Notes: a model not told the origin generated them from the sequence alone. Positions 8,987 to 22,405 are shown, numbered from the stretch's first letter. The stretch is 64,000 nucleotides of DNA from Halomonas sp. ML-15 (GCF_014779595.1 NZ_JACXZT010000017.1:151125-215124), one strand, 5' to 3'. Made by a program: numbers and translations.

Positions 8987-10324
8987 TTACGCCGACGTGA
9001 TGTGGCGGCCGACAGAGTAGTAGGTGAAGCCTTTATTGCGCATGCGTGCGGGCTGGAACATATTGCGCCCATCAAACAGGGTCGCCTGGCTGAGCTGAGA
9101 CTTGATGAGATCGAAGTCCGGAGCGCGGAAACTCTGCCATTCGGTAACGATCACCAAGGCATCCGCGCCCTTGAGAGCCGCTTCCTTGGTACCGCATAGG
9201 GTCAGGTCATCACGATTGCCGTAGAGGCGCTGGGTCTCTTCCATGGCTTCGGGATCGTACGCCTGGACCTTGGCGCCAGCCTGCCACAGGGCTTCCATCA
9301 GCACGCGGCTGGGGGCTTCGCGCATATCATCGGTGTTAGGCTTGAAGGAGAGCCCCCACACGGCAAAGGTCTTGCCTTCGAGATGCCCGTCAAAGTGGCG
9401 ATGAATCTTGGCAAACAGCGTGGTCTTCTGCTCCTGGTTACGCGCTTCGACGGCCTTGAGCACCTTGGCGTCGAAATCGATATCGCCGGCGGTACGAATC
9501 AGCGCCTGAACATCCTTGGGGAAACATGAACCACCGTAGCCTACGCCAGGATAGATGAAGTGGTAGCCGATACGCGGGTCGGAGCCAATGCCCTGGCGGA
9601 CCATCTCGATATCGGCCCCGAGCCGTTCGGCCAGGTTAGCCATCTCGTTCATGAAACTGATCTTGGTGGCGAGCATGCAGTTGGCGGCATACTTGGTCAG
9701 CTCAGCGCTGCGCACATCCATGACAATGATCTTGTCGTGGTTGCGGTTGAACGGCGCGTAGAGCTCACGCATCACCTCAATCGTCGCCTCGCTCTCGGTG
9801 CCAATAATGATGCGGTCGGGCTTCTGGCAGTCGGCGACGGCGCTGCCCTCTTTCAGAAACTCCGGATTGGACACAACGTCGAAACCCAGGTCGGCGCGGT
9901 CACGCTTGGCGAGCACCTCCGCCACCTTGGCCTTCACCTTGTCGGCGGTGCCCACAGGTACCGTCGACTTGTCGATGATGATCTGGTCGCGTTGCATATG
10001 CTCGGCAATGGTGCCGGCGACTGCGAGCACGTACTTCAGATCGGCAGAGCCATCTTCGTCCGGCGGGGTGCCGACGGCGATGAACTGCACCTCACCGTGC
10101 TTTACACCTGCCTCGGCGTCGGTAGTGAACTCCAGCCGTCCTGCGGCGTAGTTTTCGCGCACCAAGGGCTCCAGCCCCGGCTCATAGATCGGGATATGCC
10201 CCTGCTTGAGGCGCTCTACCTTGCTAGCATCCACATCGACGCACACCACGTGGTGACCCACGTCGGCAAGAATAGCGCCCTGTACCAACCCAACATAACC
10301 TGTTCCAAAAACCGTGACGTTCAT
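8987..10324 (-). CDS. ugd: UDP-glucose 6-dehydrogenase
   Basis: The 445-residue protein starts [17 protein letters not shown], the Rossmann GxGxxG motif, and has the catalytic cysteine in [10 protein letters not shown] second nucleotide-binding half follows ([17 protein letters not shown]). It oxidises UDP-glucose twice to UDP-glucuronate. An upstream in-frame start at 10360 exists, but ATG at 10324 is preceded by AAGGAG with four bases between and gives the family N-terminus. The adjacent UDP-glucuronate 4-epimerase suggests that both GlcA and GalA can be supplied to the polymer. Confidence 0.96.
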   Translation of the reverse strand: MNVTVFGTGYVGLVQGAILADVGHHVVCVDVDASKVERLKQGHIPIYEPGLEPLVRENYAAGRLEFTTDAEAGVKHGEVQFIAVGTPPDEDGSADLKYVLAVAGTIAEHMQRDQIIIDKSTVPVGTADKVKAKVAEVLAKRDRADLGFDVVSNPEFLKEGSAVADCQKPDRIIIGTESEATIEVMRELYAPFNRNHDKIIVMDVRSAELTKYAANCMLATKISFMNEMANLAERLGADIEMVRQGIGSDPRIGYHFIYPGVGYGGSCFPKDVQALIRTAGDIDFDAKVLKAVEARNQEQKTTLFAKIHRHFDGHLEGKTFAVWGLSFKPNTDDMREAPSRVLMEALWQAGAKVQAYDPEAMEETQRLYGNRDDLTLCGTKEAALKGADALVIVTEWQSFRAPDFDLIKSQLSQATLFDGRNMFQPARMRNKGFTYYSVGRHITSA

Positions 10325-10444
10325 GTCACTCCTTCCATGCTCTAGACGACAGCGCTCCACTGCGCATGTTTAGGCAGCCTCGCTAGACTCTGTCCGGAAG
10401 CTGGCTGGCTCGCCGACTTCTCAGGCAGAGCCTAGTGCCAGGCC

Positions 10445-11467
10445 TTACACCTGGTAGTAATCGCGGTACCAGGCAACGAAGTTCGCCACCCCCTGTTCAA
10501 CGGGGGTGGCCGGTTTATAATCGACGGCCTTCTCGAGCTCGCTGCTGTCGGCGTAGGTATCTGGCACATCGCCCGGCTGCAGTGGCAACAGGTCTTTCTT
10601 GGCCGGCTTGTCGAGCGCCGCCTCGATCGCTTCGATGTAGGCACTCAACTTCACGGGGTCGTTGTTGCCGATATTGAACAGTCGATAGGGCGCATTGCTG
10701 GTCGCCGGGTCTGGGTCATCGCTGTCCCAGTCGGGATTCGCCGTTGCCACCTGGTCGCTGGCCCGTATTACGCCCTCGACGATATCATCGACATAGGTGA
10801 AGTCGCGGGTATGATTGCCATGGTTGAACACCGGGATCGGCTCATCGGCCAGGATGTTCTTGGTGAACTTGAATAGCGCCATGTCCGGCCGCCCCCAGGG
10901 TCCATAGACCGTAAAGAAGCGCAGCCCGGTGGTGGGCAGGCCGAATAGATGGCTGTAACTGTGCGCCATCATCTCATTCGCTTTCTTGGTGGCCGCGTAG
11001 AACTGCAGGGGGTGGTTAGCACCTTCATGCTCGGAGAACGGCATCTTGGTGTTGGCCCCATAGACGCTGCTGGTGCTGGCATAGGTGAGGTGCTGCACCT
11101 CAGCGTAGCGGCAGGCCTCCAGGATATTGGTAAAGGCTACGATATTGCTCTCGACGTAGCTATGCGGATTCTCCAGCGAGTAGCGTACGCCAGCTTGAGC
11201 CGCCAGATGGATGACCCGCTCGATGCCATGCTCATTGAAGCAGTCGTTCACCGCCTGCTGATTGGCGAGATTGTCGCGCACGAAGTGGTAGTCGCTGCCG
11301 GTGCGCTTGGCGGTTTCTTCCAGTATCGCTAGTCGCGCTTCCTTGATGTTGGGGTCGTAGTAGTCGTTGACGCTATCGAAGCCCACCACGCTATCACCGC
11401 GCTCTAACAACCGCTTGACGGTATGAAAGCCGATAAACCCGGCGCTGCCTGTCACAAGTATTTTCAT
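10445..11467 (-). CDS. NAD-dependent epimerase, likely UDP-glucuronate 4-epimerase
   Basis: The 340-residue extended SDR has [18 protein letters not shown] at the N-terminus, then [29 protein letters not shown], the catalytic [10 protein letters not shown] and [13 protein letters not shown]. The AGVRYS and GRPDMA stretches are typical of the UDP-glucuronate 4-epimerase subgroup (LspL/Cap1J type), which interconverts UDP-GlcA and UDP-GalA. It lies directly before ugd, which makes the substrate. A UDP-glucose or UDP-GlcNAc epimerase is less likely. It is located between wzc and ugd in the capsule operon. Confidence 0.88.
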   Translation of the reverse strand: MKILVTGSAGFIGFHTVKRLLERGDSVVGFDSVNDYYDPNIKEARLAILEETAKRTGSDYHFVRDNLANQQAVNDCFNEHGIERVIHLAAQAGVRYSLENPHSYVESNIVAFTNILEACRYAEVQHLTYASTSSVYGANTKMPFSEHEGANHPLQFYAATKKANEMMAHSYSHLFGLPTTGLRFFTVYGPWGRPDMALFKFTKNILADEPIPVFNHGNHTRDFTYVDDIVEGVIRASDQVATANPDWDSDDPDPATSNAPYRLFNIGNNDPVKLSAYIEAIEAALDKPAKKDLLPLQPGDVPDTYADSSELEKAVDYKPATPVEQGVANFVAWYRDYYQV

Positions 11468-11490
11468 GAAATCACAACCTGAATATAGAA

Positions 11491-13689
11491 CTAGCGATAG
11501 TTATAGAAGTAGTAGCCGTAATGCCCTGAGGCCGTCGATGCCTTGCGCTCCATGGCATTCAGGATAGCGCCCTGTACGACAAGACCATTGCCTTCCAAGC
11601 GACGCTTGGCGGCCATGATCTCACGCACCGGGTTGGTTTCGAAGCGGGCCACCAGCAGGGTGGTATCACACTGTTTACCCACCACGCTGGCATCCGTGAC
11701 GGCCAATACCGGCGGCGTATCGACGATGATCAGGTCGAACTGCTGGCTGAGCGTTTCCATGGCCTCGGCGAAGCGCGGCTGCATCAGTAGTTCGGAAGGG
11801 TTGGGCGGCGCGGTACCTCGCGTTACCACCCAGTAGTTATCGATCCCGGTCGGCTGGATGATCTCGTCAAGCGGCATCTGGCCAGCCAGATAATCTGCAA
11901 GACCATTCTCGCTCTTCTTGCCGAAAGCGTGGTGAATATGGCCTTTACGCAGATCGGCGTCGACGATCAATACCCGCTTGCCTGCCTGAGCGCTCACGGC
12001 ACCCAGGTTGATGCTGACGAAACTCTTGCCGACACCGGGGCTTGGACCAGTGATCATCAAGCGGTTATTGCGCCCTTCGAGCATCGCAAAGTGCAGGCTG
12101 GTACGCAGCCCGCGCAGTGCCTCCAGCGCCAGGTCGGAGGGTTCACGTTCGGCCAGCACCCCCACCACAATGTCCTGGGCGGGTTTGCGACGCTTGCGCT
12201 TGACCTTCCTTGCCAACTTGTTCTGGGCGGTCGACAGCGGGATGGTGGCATACACCGGCAGGCCGGCAGCCTCTATCTGATCGGGAGAGTCGACGCCGCG
12301 GCGCAGCAGCTCCCGCAACAGCACACCCCCGACGGCGAGAATAAAGCCCACCAGCGTCAACAGCACCGTCGTTCTTGCTTTGCTGGGGGCTATCTGTCCG
12401 CTGATTACCGCGCGATCAATGATGCGAATATTACCGATCGTCCCCGCCCGAGCGACCTGCAGCTCCTGCATCTTGTTCAGGACGTTGACGTAGATGGCCT
12501 GGGTCACTTCAACATCCCGCGTACGGCGCACCACTTCCTGCTGGGCTGCCGGCAGCTCGTTAACCCGCGCATTGAGCTCGACGCGGTCCTGCTCGATCTG
12601 ACGCTTCTGGCGCATGAGCGCCTGGTAGCTGGGGTGACTGGGCGTATAGCGCTGGGCCAGCTCCGCCTCCTGGAACTCCAGCTCGTTTAGGCGGGTGTCC
12701 AGTTCGATATAGCGCTGAATAGCCGCCTGAGCCTCGCTGTTCAAGTCCACGCTGTCGAGGTTGGCGCGATACTCATTGAGGTTCTGCTCAGCGTTCACTA
12801 ACTGTTCACGCAGCTCAGGGGCCTGCTGCTCCAAAAACTCCAGACTCTGCTGCGCCTGAGCAGACTGCCGCTCGACGTTCTGGGTAAGAAATGTCTCAGC
12901 GACCGCATCAAGCGTCTGGGTAATCTCTTGCGTATCTGGCCCTATCATGGTCATACGCAACATGCCCGTGGATGAGCCTCGGCCTGCTGCCTCAACGACC
13001 TGCAGACGGCCGCCGATAGAGCGAATGGCGGCAGTGCGATGCTGCTTGAGCAGCTGGAATCGCCCCCCTACGGCAGCGTCGAAATTGTCGATGGTCAATT
13101 CCAGGTCGCCATCAAGGAAGGTTTCGGGCTCGCCAATACGGCCGTTGCCTACCGCTTCACCGTTAACCAGCACGCGATAGCGGTCATCGATGATCCGCTC
13201 GACCAGTATCTGCTGGCCCCGGCGGCGCTCGGCCAACTCGAAGCGCGGCACGTCGATGCTCTCGTTACCCCAGATATGCGGTTGGCCCTCCATAAAGGGC
13301 GGGCGAGGAATATTCCGGCGTAGAACAAAGTTGCCGATAACCGGCACTTCTACTGGCCGAATAATAATATCTTGATTCAAACGGTCTACTACCTGCCCAA
13401 GCACCATGCGAGACTGCAGTATCTGCAGCTCGGCTGGGGTATTCAGCTCTTCTGCACCGATCACATTACCTACGTCACCCAGCGGGCTGACGGTAGAGCG
13501 TCGCTCAACCTGGACCAGAGCATCTGACTGGTAGATAGGCGTTGCCAGCATGCCGTGAATTATGCCTACTACTGCAAATAGGCCAGTAATAAAGATAATC
13601 AACCACTTATGGTCGAACAGCACACCAATCATACGCCCCAAGTCGATGGTTTCCTCGGGTGGGGCTTGAGTCACAGGCTTATCGGACAT
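11491..13689 (-). CDS. wzc: Polysaccharide co-polymerase / BY-kinase
   Basis: The 732-residue inner-membrane protein has an N-terminal Wzz domain with a membrane helix near residue 35, a long periplasmic coiled region, a second helix near 445, and a cytoplasmic BY-kinase domain. Walker A is GPSPGVGKS (about 548-556), Walker A' is [10 protein letters not shown], and Walker B is LIIVDTPPV (about 655). The last residues carry a cluster of five tyrosines ([10 protein letters not shown]), the expected autophosphorylation tail. It controls chain length and export together with Wza and is dephosphorylated by Wzb. A tail phosphorylation cycle is known for E. coli Wzc and is inferred here. Confidence 0.95.
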   Translation of the reverse strand: MSDKPVTQAPPEETIDLGRMIGVLFDHKWLIIFITGLFAVVGIIHGMLATPIYQSDALVQVERRSTVSPLGDVGNVIGAEELNTPAELQILQSRMVLGQVVDRLNQDIIIRPVEVPVIGNFVLRRNIPRPPFMEGQPHIWGNESIDVPRFELAERRRGQQILVERIIDDRYRVLVNGEAVGNGRIGEPETFLDGDLELTIDNFDAAVGGRFQLLKQHRTAAIRSIGGRLQVVEAAGRGSSTGMLRMTMIGPDTQEITQTLDAVAETFLTQNVERQSAQAQQSLEFLEQQAPELREQLVNAEQNLNEYRANLDSVDLNSEAQAAIQRYIELDTRLNELEFQEAELAQRYTPSHPSYQALMRQKRQIEQDRVELNARVNELPAAQQEVVRRTRDVEVTQAIYVNVLNKMQELQVARAGTIGNIRIIDRAVISGQIAPSKARTTVLLTLVGFILAVGGVLLRELLRRGVDSPDQIEAAGLPVYATIPLSTAQNKLARKVKRKRRKPAQDIVVGVLAEREPSDLALEALRGLRTSLHFAMLEGRNNRLMITGPSPGVGKSFVSINLGAVSAQAGKRVLIVDADLRKGHIHHAFGKKSENGLADYLAGQMPLDEIIQPTGIDNYWVVTRGTAPPNPSELLMQPRFAEAMETLSQQFDLIIVDTPPVLAVTDASVVGKQCDTTLLVARFETNPVREIMAAKRRLEGNGLVVQGAILNAMERKASTASGHYGYYFYNYR

Positions 13690-13751
13690 TGGGCTCTACT
13701 TCACAAAGTGGAAAAGGAAAATGTTGGGCACCGCTTTACGTGGCCTGGCTT

Positions 13752-14189
13752 TCATAACCTTGACGCCCATCCCTCGGTCGCTTGCACCAATAGTTGGTGT
13801 ACATGCTTGAACACCTCGTGGCTTTTACGGTAGGGGTCGGGAATATCGCGCCCCTTGCCATCGTCGAGCCACTGACCAAGCCGCAGCGTCTTGCCCAGCA
13901 TCTCCGGCCAGCGGTTGGCAATTTCTCGACGCTGACCGTCGCTCATGACCAGCACCAGGTCAGCGTTGACGATCATCTCGGCGTCTAACTGGCGGGCTTG
14001 ATGAGTGTCGAGCTCGAGCCCCTCGGCTTGGCCCAGGCGCAGGGCATTAGGCTCCACCCCTTGCCCAACCATCGCGCCTAGGCCTGCAGAATCGAAACGG
14101 ACATCAGGCCGCTTGCGGGCCAACATCGCCGCAGCCACCGGGCTGCGACAGATATTGCCGGTACATACCACCAGGACATGGTTGAACAT
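13752..14189 (-). CDS. wzb: Low-molecular-weight protein tyrosine phosphatase
   Basis: The 145-residue protein has the LMW-PTP signature CTGNICRSP at residues 9-17 (nucleophile C9, R15) and the late acid motif DIPDPY near residue 115. It should dephosphorylate the tyrosine tail of Wzc in the cytoplasm. It sits between wza and wzc, the classical wza-wzb-wzc order, with only two bases between it and wza. Confidence 0.95.
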   Translation of the reverse strand: MFNHVLVVCTGNICRSPVAAAMLARKRPDVRFDSAGLGAMVGQGVEPNALRLGQAEGLELDTHQARQLDAEMIVNADLVLVMSDGQRREIANRWPEMLGKTLRLGQWLDDGKGRDIPDPYRKSHEVFKHVHQLLVQATEGWASRL

Positions 14190-14191
14190 CG

Positions 14192-15310
14192 TTAGAGCAG
14201 ATCTTGCAGATTGTCGCTGGAGCCACGGATATTACCCGGCAGCCCGATCGACGGTAGCAGCAAGCTGATCACACGGTTCCAGCGTGCCAGCGGTGCTGTG
14301 GTCACGTAGACGATATCGCGCGGCTCAAGCTGGAACCCTCCCGCCAGGGCGAAGGCCGTGGCGTCGTTGACGTCCAACTGATAGACCGTCGCCAACTTAT
14401 CACTGGTCTCGGGCTGGCGACGCAGTACGAAGATACCTGAAGGATCAGCGGTAATTTCATTGATCCCACCCGCCCGTGAGATGGCGTCCGAAAGCGACAA
14501 GCGCTCGCGATTCATTGATAGATTACCCGGTGAACGCACCTGACCCATCATGGCAATGCCCTGGTTTTCGGCGGTGGGAACGTGAAGGATGTCGCCATCC
14601 TGCAGCAGGCGGTTCTGGCGCTGGTCTCCTTCGCTAAGCAGCGCATACAGCGACAGGCGCTCCTCCTGACCATCGCGGATAAAAGTGAGATCGTGCCAGA
14701 ATGCTGCACCTGTAGGGCCACCCACTTCGCTGATGGCATCGATGATGGTCATTGGCACATTGGTAATCGGCCGAACTCCTGGGCTGTCCACCGCACCGGT
14801 TACATAGACCTTTTGCGAGTTGAAGGCCGCCACGAATACATCGACCTGAGGGTCGGTGAGATACTCGGAGAGCCCTCGCGTCAACTGCACCCGAATCTCG
14901 TCGGCGTTCTTGCCCGCCACGTTGATGCGCCCCAGGAATGGATAGAAGATAGTGCCATCCGCGCGGACCTGATTGCCAGCTTCTGCCGCGCTACGCTCGG
15001 CCCCCGCTGGAATCGTCAGCTCCGGATGGTCGTAGACCACGATGCTCAAGACATCGCCGGGGCCAACGTTGTACTCGTAATCGGAAATCTGACGGCGCAG
15101 GTCGTCCGGCACAGGGCTGACGCGTCGCTCTGCACGCTCCATCGAATGGATAAGTTCAGGGGTGATCGGCTCGATGTCTACCAGTTGCGCTAGATCTGGC
15201 GCATCCCCGGTATCGTAATCCATGTGTCCGCCGGGAGCGATGGCGCAGCCTCCGAGCGTCAGTATCGCAACTAGCGTCAAGATGTGGCGTGAAGCAGTTA
15301 AAGTACGCAT
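14192..15310 (-). CDS. wza: Outer-membrane polysaccharide export lipoprotein
   Basis: The product is 372 residues from ATG at 15310, close to E. coli Wza. It has a lipoprotein signal peptide ending LTLGGC (lipidated C22), a polysaccharide-export domain (DYEYNVGPGDVLSIVVYDHPEL) and SLBB repeats (KVYVTGAVDSPGVRP and MMGQVRSPGNL). It forms the octameric outer-membrane channel for capsule or group-1-like polysaccharide. An upstream ATG at 15325 has AAGGA directly against it with no spacing, so the inner start, preceded by GGGGGAA, is preferred. It is the first gene after the leader with the ops element. Confidence 0.95.
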   Translation of the reverse strand: MRTLTASRHILTLVAILTLGGCAIAPGGHMDYDTGDAPDLAQLVDIEPITPELIHSMERAERRVSPVPDDLRRQISDYEYNVGPGDVLSIVVYDHPELTIPAGAERSAAEAGNQVRADGTIFYPFLGRINVAGKNADEIRVQLTRGLSEYLTDPQVDVFVAAFNSQKVYVTGAVDSPGVRPITNVPMTIIDAISEVGGPTGAAFWHDLTFIRDGQEERLSLYALLSEGDQRQNRLLQDGDILHVPTAENQGIAMMGQVRSPGNLSMNRERLSLSDAISRAGGINEITADPSGIFVLRRQPETSDKLATVYQLDVNDATAFALAGGFQLEPRDIVYVTTAPLARWNRVISLLLPSIGLPGNIRGSSDNLQDLL

Positions 15311-15371
15311 TGGCCGTTCCCCCATTCCTTCAATTGTCGTTTGGTGCCTTGTCCCTGGCGACCTTATCCAG

Positions 15372-15384
15372 GCACGCTACCGCC
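15372..15384 (-). promoter_or_regulatory. ops element (RfaH recruitment site) in the wza leader
   Basis: On the minus strand the leader reads GGCGGTAGCGTGC, identical to the ops sequence of E. coli rfb/JUMPstart leaders. It lies about 60 bases before the wza start and in the same orientation as the operon. The ops sequence pauses RNA polymerase and recruits RfaH, which suppresses Rho termination over long cell-surface operons. A chance 13-base exact match at this position is unlikely. That this organism has an RfaH is assumed. Confidence 0.8.
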
Positions 15385-15429
15385 CCGAGGTGTACGGCAC
15401 ATCCCCGAGGCCTGAAGCGTCAGTACGCT

Positions 15430-15457
15430 TTCATATGCTGCTTGTCTCAATTGGCAA
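15430..15457 (-). promoter_or_regulatory. Predicted sigma-70 promoter for the wza operon
   Basis: On the minus strand TTGCCA (5 of 6 matches to -35) is followed after 16 bases by TATGAA (4 of 6 to -10). Transcription would start about 40 bases before the ops element, a suitable distance. The match is by eye only. Confidence 0.45.
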
Positions 15458-15661
15458 CAGGTGGCTCACATAAGACCCTGTCGTCACATTGATGTCTGTT
15501 CTCTTCAAGACGTATCCAGAGTGAACCGCTTCTCGAGGCCTGTAAGGCCCACGACCGGCCATCTACACGACAGCCCCCGAATAACGTCCTTGTCGATATT
15601 TGGCGTTACTGCTCCGACGCCTACTTTCACTGCCTGACACCCTGCCAAGCTCTAAGCCAAC

Positions 15662-17803
15662 CTAGCGATTCTTGGGTGAGTAGTACGCAACATTCGCAAC
15701 GACGGGCTCCTCGTGGCATCTGGGCTCAACAGTGGGGTCACTCATCGTTTGCCAGCTAGGAGTGATATCGGCCGTGGGCTGGGCTGCTTGATCACTTGCT
15801 AGCGTCTCTGTAGATGGCAGCGGGTCGCATATTGTATTGGGGCGAGCCGCTTTCGGCTGATGAGCCACGACATCAGACTGCGGATGATATTCGGTTGGGG
15901 CATCTATCAGGATTCGCCGGATACGCTCTGCATCCTGGTTCATGCAGGCGGCATTCAGATCGAGCAGAATGGCTTCCAGCGCCTCCCAGCTAAGCGATGC
16001 CTCGCTGGCCGTCATGATGCGCGGGTGGCCTGTCTTGCCCACGGCCTCGGTCACCAGCAGCTCTTCATAGAGCTTTTCTCCAGGCCGCAATCCGGTAAAT
16101 ATGATCGATATATCGCCCTTACTGCCCCCCTCGGCCAACTCCTGGTGCTGCCTGCGCTGCTTTCTAGGCGTTGAGGAATTGGGCGATGCCCCAGACTGGG
16201 GGAAGTGTGGCTCAAGGCCAGTCAAGCGCACCATACGGGTGGCCAACTCGACGATCCGCACAGGCTTGCCCATATCGAGCACGAATACATCGCCCCCCTT
16301 GGCCATCCCACCTGCCTGAATGACCAGTTGGGCAGCTTCGGGGATGGTCATGAAATAGCGCGTGATTTCAGGGTGCGTAACGGTAATCGGGCCACCGTTC
16401 TCGATCTGCTTGCGAAACAGCGGGACGACCGAGCCAGAGGAGCCCAGCACATTGCCGAAACGGACCATAGAGAAGCGCGTCTTCTGCTGGGAGGACGCCA
16501 TCGCCTGACAGACCAGTTCCGCCATGCGCTTGCTGGCCCCCATCACATTGGTGGGCCTGACCGCCTTGTCGGTGGAGACCAGCACCATGTCGTCGACACG
16601 CGCGGCAATGGCAGCCTTGGCCACGGCCAACGTGCCAAAGACATTGTTGAGCACGCCCTCACCAGGATTGTGCTCAACCATCGGCACGTGCTTGTAGGCT
16701 GCCGCGTGGTAAACAGTGCGCACCTCATAATCGCACATGAGCCTCTTGATACGTTCCCCATCGCGCACTGAAGCAAGCAGAGGCGTGAACTCCACATCGA
16801 TTGACTCTGCGGCAGCGATGCGCTGCAGATCGAGTTCGATGCGGTACAGCGAGTATTCGGAGAGCTCGACAAGCAGCAGCTGCCGGGGTTGCTGACGCAG
16901 AATCTGCCGACACAGCTCACTACCGATTGAGCCTCCGGCACCGGTGACCATGACGACCTTACCGCTGATGTTGGCCCCCATCAGGGATTGCACGGGGGGG
17001 ACCGGATCGCGACCCAGCAGGTCTTCCACCGCCACATCACGCAGCTCGTTGAATTTGGCCTTGCCGGAAATGACGTCGGCCATGTCAGGGATGGTCTGAA
17101 CGGGAATCGAGAGCGGCTCCAACGACTCGATTATCTCCTGGCGGCGGGCACGGGTGGCCTCGGGCACGGCCAGCAGGAGCTTCTCTACCCCATAGTTATT
17201 AACCAGGCGTCCAGTATCGTCCGGGGAGTGCACCCTCAAACCTTGCACGTGGGTACCCTGGAGGCGTGGGGCAAAGTCGACGAACCCCACAGGCTCATAG
17301 TCGCGCCCATGGCGAAGTGACATCACTAGCTGGCGCCCCGCAGCACCGGCTCCATAGATCAACACGCGCGTCTTGAGTCTCTGCTGGCCACGCTGGTATA
17401 GCAGACGCAGTGCAAGCCGCACGCCGCCAATGGTCAGCAATGCCAGCATGATGTAGATAAAGGGTACTGAGCGAGGAATCGACAGGTCAAAAACGCTGCT
17501 CACAATGCCCAGCGTTAACGCCGACCCTATGACCCCTGCCATGATCGCTTGAAAGGCCTTCAGGCCCATGTAGCGGATAATGGAACGGTAAAAGCCCAGC
17601 TTGACGAAAATGATCAAGCTAACCGGCACCACCACAGGCAGCGCGACCCACACATCCGGATCAGCGAGAAACCGCATGGAGTCCAGACGCAGCAGCATAG
17701 CGGCAAAGAAGCTGGCCACGATAAGTAATGCGTCAGCAATCAGCTGTATGAGCTGCTTGCGGCGTCGCGGCAAACCAAACAACTTTTTCAGTATATCTGT
17801 CAT
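15662..17803 (-). CDS. WbpM/FlaA1/CapD-type membrane nucleotide-sugar 4,6-dehydratase
   Basis: The 713-residue protein has about four N-terminal membrane helices, a CoA-binding-like Rossmann segment (IYGAGAAGRQLVMSLR) and a long SDR domain with MVTGAGGSIGSELCRQIL and VSTDKAVRPTNVMGASKRMAE. This is the large WbpM class, which converts UDP-GlcNAc to the 4-keto-6-deoxy intermediate for QuiNAc, FucNAc or bacillosamine. The S-T-D-K and later SKRMAE positions fit the altered catalytic triad of this class. The last 80-100 residues, from about 625, are low-complexity and not conserved. It is monocistronic or the first gene of the locus. Confidence 0.9.
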   Translation of the reverse strand: MTDILKKLFGLPRRRKQLIQLIADALLIVASFFAAMLLRLDSMRFLADPDVWVALPVVVPVSLIIFVKLGFYRSIIRYMGLKAFQAIMAGVIGSALTLGIVSSVFDLSIPRSVPFIYIMLALLTIGGVRLALRLLYQRGQQRLKTRVLIYGAGAAGRQLVMSLRHGRDYEPVGFVDFAPRLQGTHVQGLRVHSPDDTGRLVNNYGVEKLLLAVPEATRARRQEIIESLEPLSIPVQTIPDMADVISGKAKFNELRDVAVEDLLGRDPVPPVQSLMGANISGKVVMVTGAGGSIGSELCRQILRQQPRQLLLVELSEYSLYRIELDLQRIAAAESIDVEFTPLLASVRDGERIKRLMCDYEVRTVYHAAAYKHVPMVEHNPGEGVLNNVFGTLAVAKAAIAARVDDMVLVSTDKAVRPTNVMGASKRMAELVCQAMASSQQKTRFSMVRFGNVLGSSGSVVPLFRKQIENGGPITVTHPEITRYFMTIPEAAQLVIQAGGMAKGGDVFVLDMGKPVRIVELATRMVRLTGLEPHFPQSGASPNSSTPRKQRRQHQELAEGGSKGDISIIFTGLRPGEKLYEELLVTEAVGKTGHPRIMTASEASLSWEALEAILLDLNAACMNQDAERIRRILIDAPTEYHPQSDVVAHQPKAARPNTICDPLPSTETLASDQAAQPTADITPSWQTMSDPTVEPRCHEEPVVANVAYYSPKNR

Positions 17804-20761
<2,958 letters not shown>

Positions 20762-20796
20762 GCCCGCGTCCATCGTCTACCTACAAGGAGTGTTGC

Positions 20797-21297
20797 ATGC
20801 AGCGTCGTCGCTTTCTCCACCTGACCCTGGCCGCCGGCGCTGGCCTGGCGCTTTCCGGCTGCGGCTTTCGGCTACGCGGGCTAGATGCCTCGACGGTGTC
20901 GTTGGACAGCATCGCCCTGGTCGCCGCCGACACCGACCTGACCCCCGCGGTGCAGGCGGCACTGGAGAGTGCCGACACCGCCATTCGCGACGACGCGCCG
21001 CTACGCCTCAATCTCGGCGGCGAGTCGTTCCGCGAGAGCCGTCGCACCTTCGGTAGCGCAGCCAGTCGCGAAATCGAGATGACCCTGACTGCACCTTTCT
21101 CGGTGCAGCGCCAGCGCGACAACGCCTACCTGCTCGACCAGCAGCAGCTCGAGGTGAGCACCAATTTCAGCATCAGCGACGATAACCTGCTGGCCCAGGA
21201 CGATATCCGCGAAGAGGCTCGCCAGGAACTGCGCCAGGAGGCCGCGCGCCGACTGCTCGATCGCCTGCGCGCCCTCGACAACCAACCGGCTTCGTGA
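20797..21297 (+). CDS. lptE: LPS-assembly lipoprotein
   Basis: The 166-residue protein has a lipoprotein signal ending ALSGC at about residue 22, followed by GFRLRG, a typical LptE start of the mature part. It forms the plug of the LptD outer-membrane channel that inserts LPS. AAGGAG lies six bases before the ATG. Its position between leuS and holA matches the E. coli order and supports the call more than sequence similarity alone. Confidence 0.93.
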   Translation: MQRRRFLHLTLAAGAGLALSGCGFRLRGLDASTVSLDSIALVAADTDLTPAVQAALESADTAIRDDAPLRLNLGGESFRESRRTFGSAASREIEMTLTAPFSVQRQRDNAYLLDQQQLEVSTNFSISDDNLLAQDDIREEARQELRQEAARRLLDRLRALDNQPAS

Positions 21298-21340
21298 CAC
21301 GACGCTGCCGGGTGACGCCACTCCCCCGTAAGGTGCCTGC

Positions 21341-22399
21341 GTGAAGATCTTCCCCGACAAGCTGCCCGAGGCGATTGCCAAGAAGCTGCCGCCGGTGGTG
21401 ATGGTGACCGGTGATGAGCCGTTGATCCATATGGAGGCCTGCGATGCCGTACGCACCGCCGCGCGCCAGCAGGGCATCGAGGAGCGCGAAGTGCTGCACG
21501 TCGAAAGCGGCTTTCAGTGGGGGCGGCTTACCGAATCCGCCGCCAGCCTGTCGCTGTTCGCCTCGCGCAAACTGATCGAGCTGCGTCTCGGCAGCCAGGC
21601 GGCCGGCCAGGAAGGCGGCCGCGCCCTGGAGGCCTACGCCGAGCAGGCCAGTGGCAGCGACAACGTGCTGCTGCTCAGCGCCGGCAAGCTGGACCGCAAG
21701 CAGCAGCAGAGCAAGTGGTTCAAGGCGCTGGACAAGATTGGGCTGTTCGTCCCGGTATGGCCGGTGGACCACCAGCGACTGGGCTACTGGATGCGCGATC
21801 GCGCCGGCCGCCACGGCCTGCAGCTCGATATGGAGGCCGCCAAGCTGCTCGGCGAGCGTACCGAGGGCAACCTGCTGGCCGCCGATCAGGCGTTGCAGAA
21901 ACTGGCGCTGCTGATGCCTCCCGGGGCCCGCCTCAACGCCGAGGCGATCGCCAGCGGTGTCGACGATAGCGCCCGCTACGATGTCTTCACCCTGGCCGAG
22001 GCTTGCCTGCGCGGCGAGCGTGAGCGGGTCTCGCGGATCGTGCGTGGCCTGCGCCAGGAGGGCGTCGAGGCGCCAATCATGCTGTGGGCGCTGACCCGCG
22101 AACTGCGCATCCTGCTGTCGCTCTATCAGCATCTCGACCAGGGCCAGAGCTTCGAACACGCCTGCAAGGCGCAGAAACCGCCGATCTTCGACAAGCGTCG
22201 TCCCGCCTATCAGCAGGCGCTCAATCGGCTGCCCCTCAAGCGCCTGCACAAGCTGCTGCTATTCGCCCAGCGCCTCGATCTGGCGATCAAGGGCGCCGCA
22301 CCGCTGCCGCTGTGGGATGGCATCCACGATCTGGCACTGACGCTGGCCGGCGGCCGCGGCCTGCTGGCCGAGTCGCCGCTCTCCTATAAAGTGGGTTGA
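21341..22399 (+). CDS. holA: DNA polymerase III subunit delta
   Basis: The 352-residue protein begins with GTG at 21341 and reads KIFPDKLPEAIAKKLPPVVMVTGDEPLIHMEA. The VTGDEPL segment is the degenerate ATP-binding start of the delta subunit. A clamp-loader fold with a C-terminal collar domain fits the length (E. coli HolA is 343). Delta opens the beta clamp in the replisome clamp loader. It is the last gene of the leuS-lptE-holA unit, 43 bases after lptE, and converges on the next gene. Confidence 0.95.
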   Translation: MKIFPDKLPEAIAKKLPPVVMVTGDEPLIHMEACDAVRTAARQQGIEEREVLHVESGFQWGRLTESAASLSLFASRKLIELRLGSQAAGQEGGRALEAYAEQASGSDNVLLLSAGKLDRKQQQSKWFKALDKIGLFVPVWPVDHQRLGYWMRDRAGRHGLQLDMEAAKLLGERTEGNLLAADQALQKLALLMPPGARLNAEAIASGVDDSARYDVFTLAEACLRGERERVSRIVRGLRQEGVEAPIMLWALTRELRILLSLYQHLDQGQSFEHACKAQKPPIFDKRRPAYQQALNRLPLKRLHKLLLFAQRLDLAIKGAAPLPLWDGIHDLALTLAGGRGLLAESPLSYKVG

Positions 22400-22405
22400 T
22401 CCCCT

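Larger units (their letters stand above)
15311..15661. other. Intergenic leader between the WbpM-like gene and wza
   Basis: This stretch of about 350 bp has no supported coding region. It contains the predicted promoter and ops element described separately. Upstream of the promoter there is nothing further that I recognise. No U-rich terminator hairpin is evident after the WbpM-like gene, so some read-through into the wza operon is possible. Confidence 0.6.
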
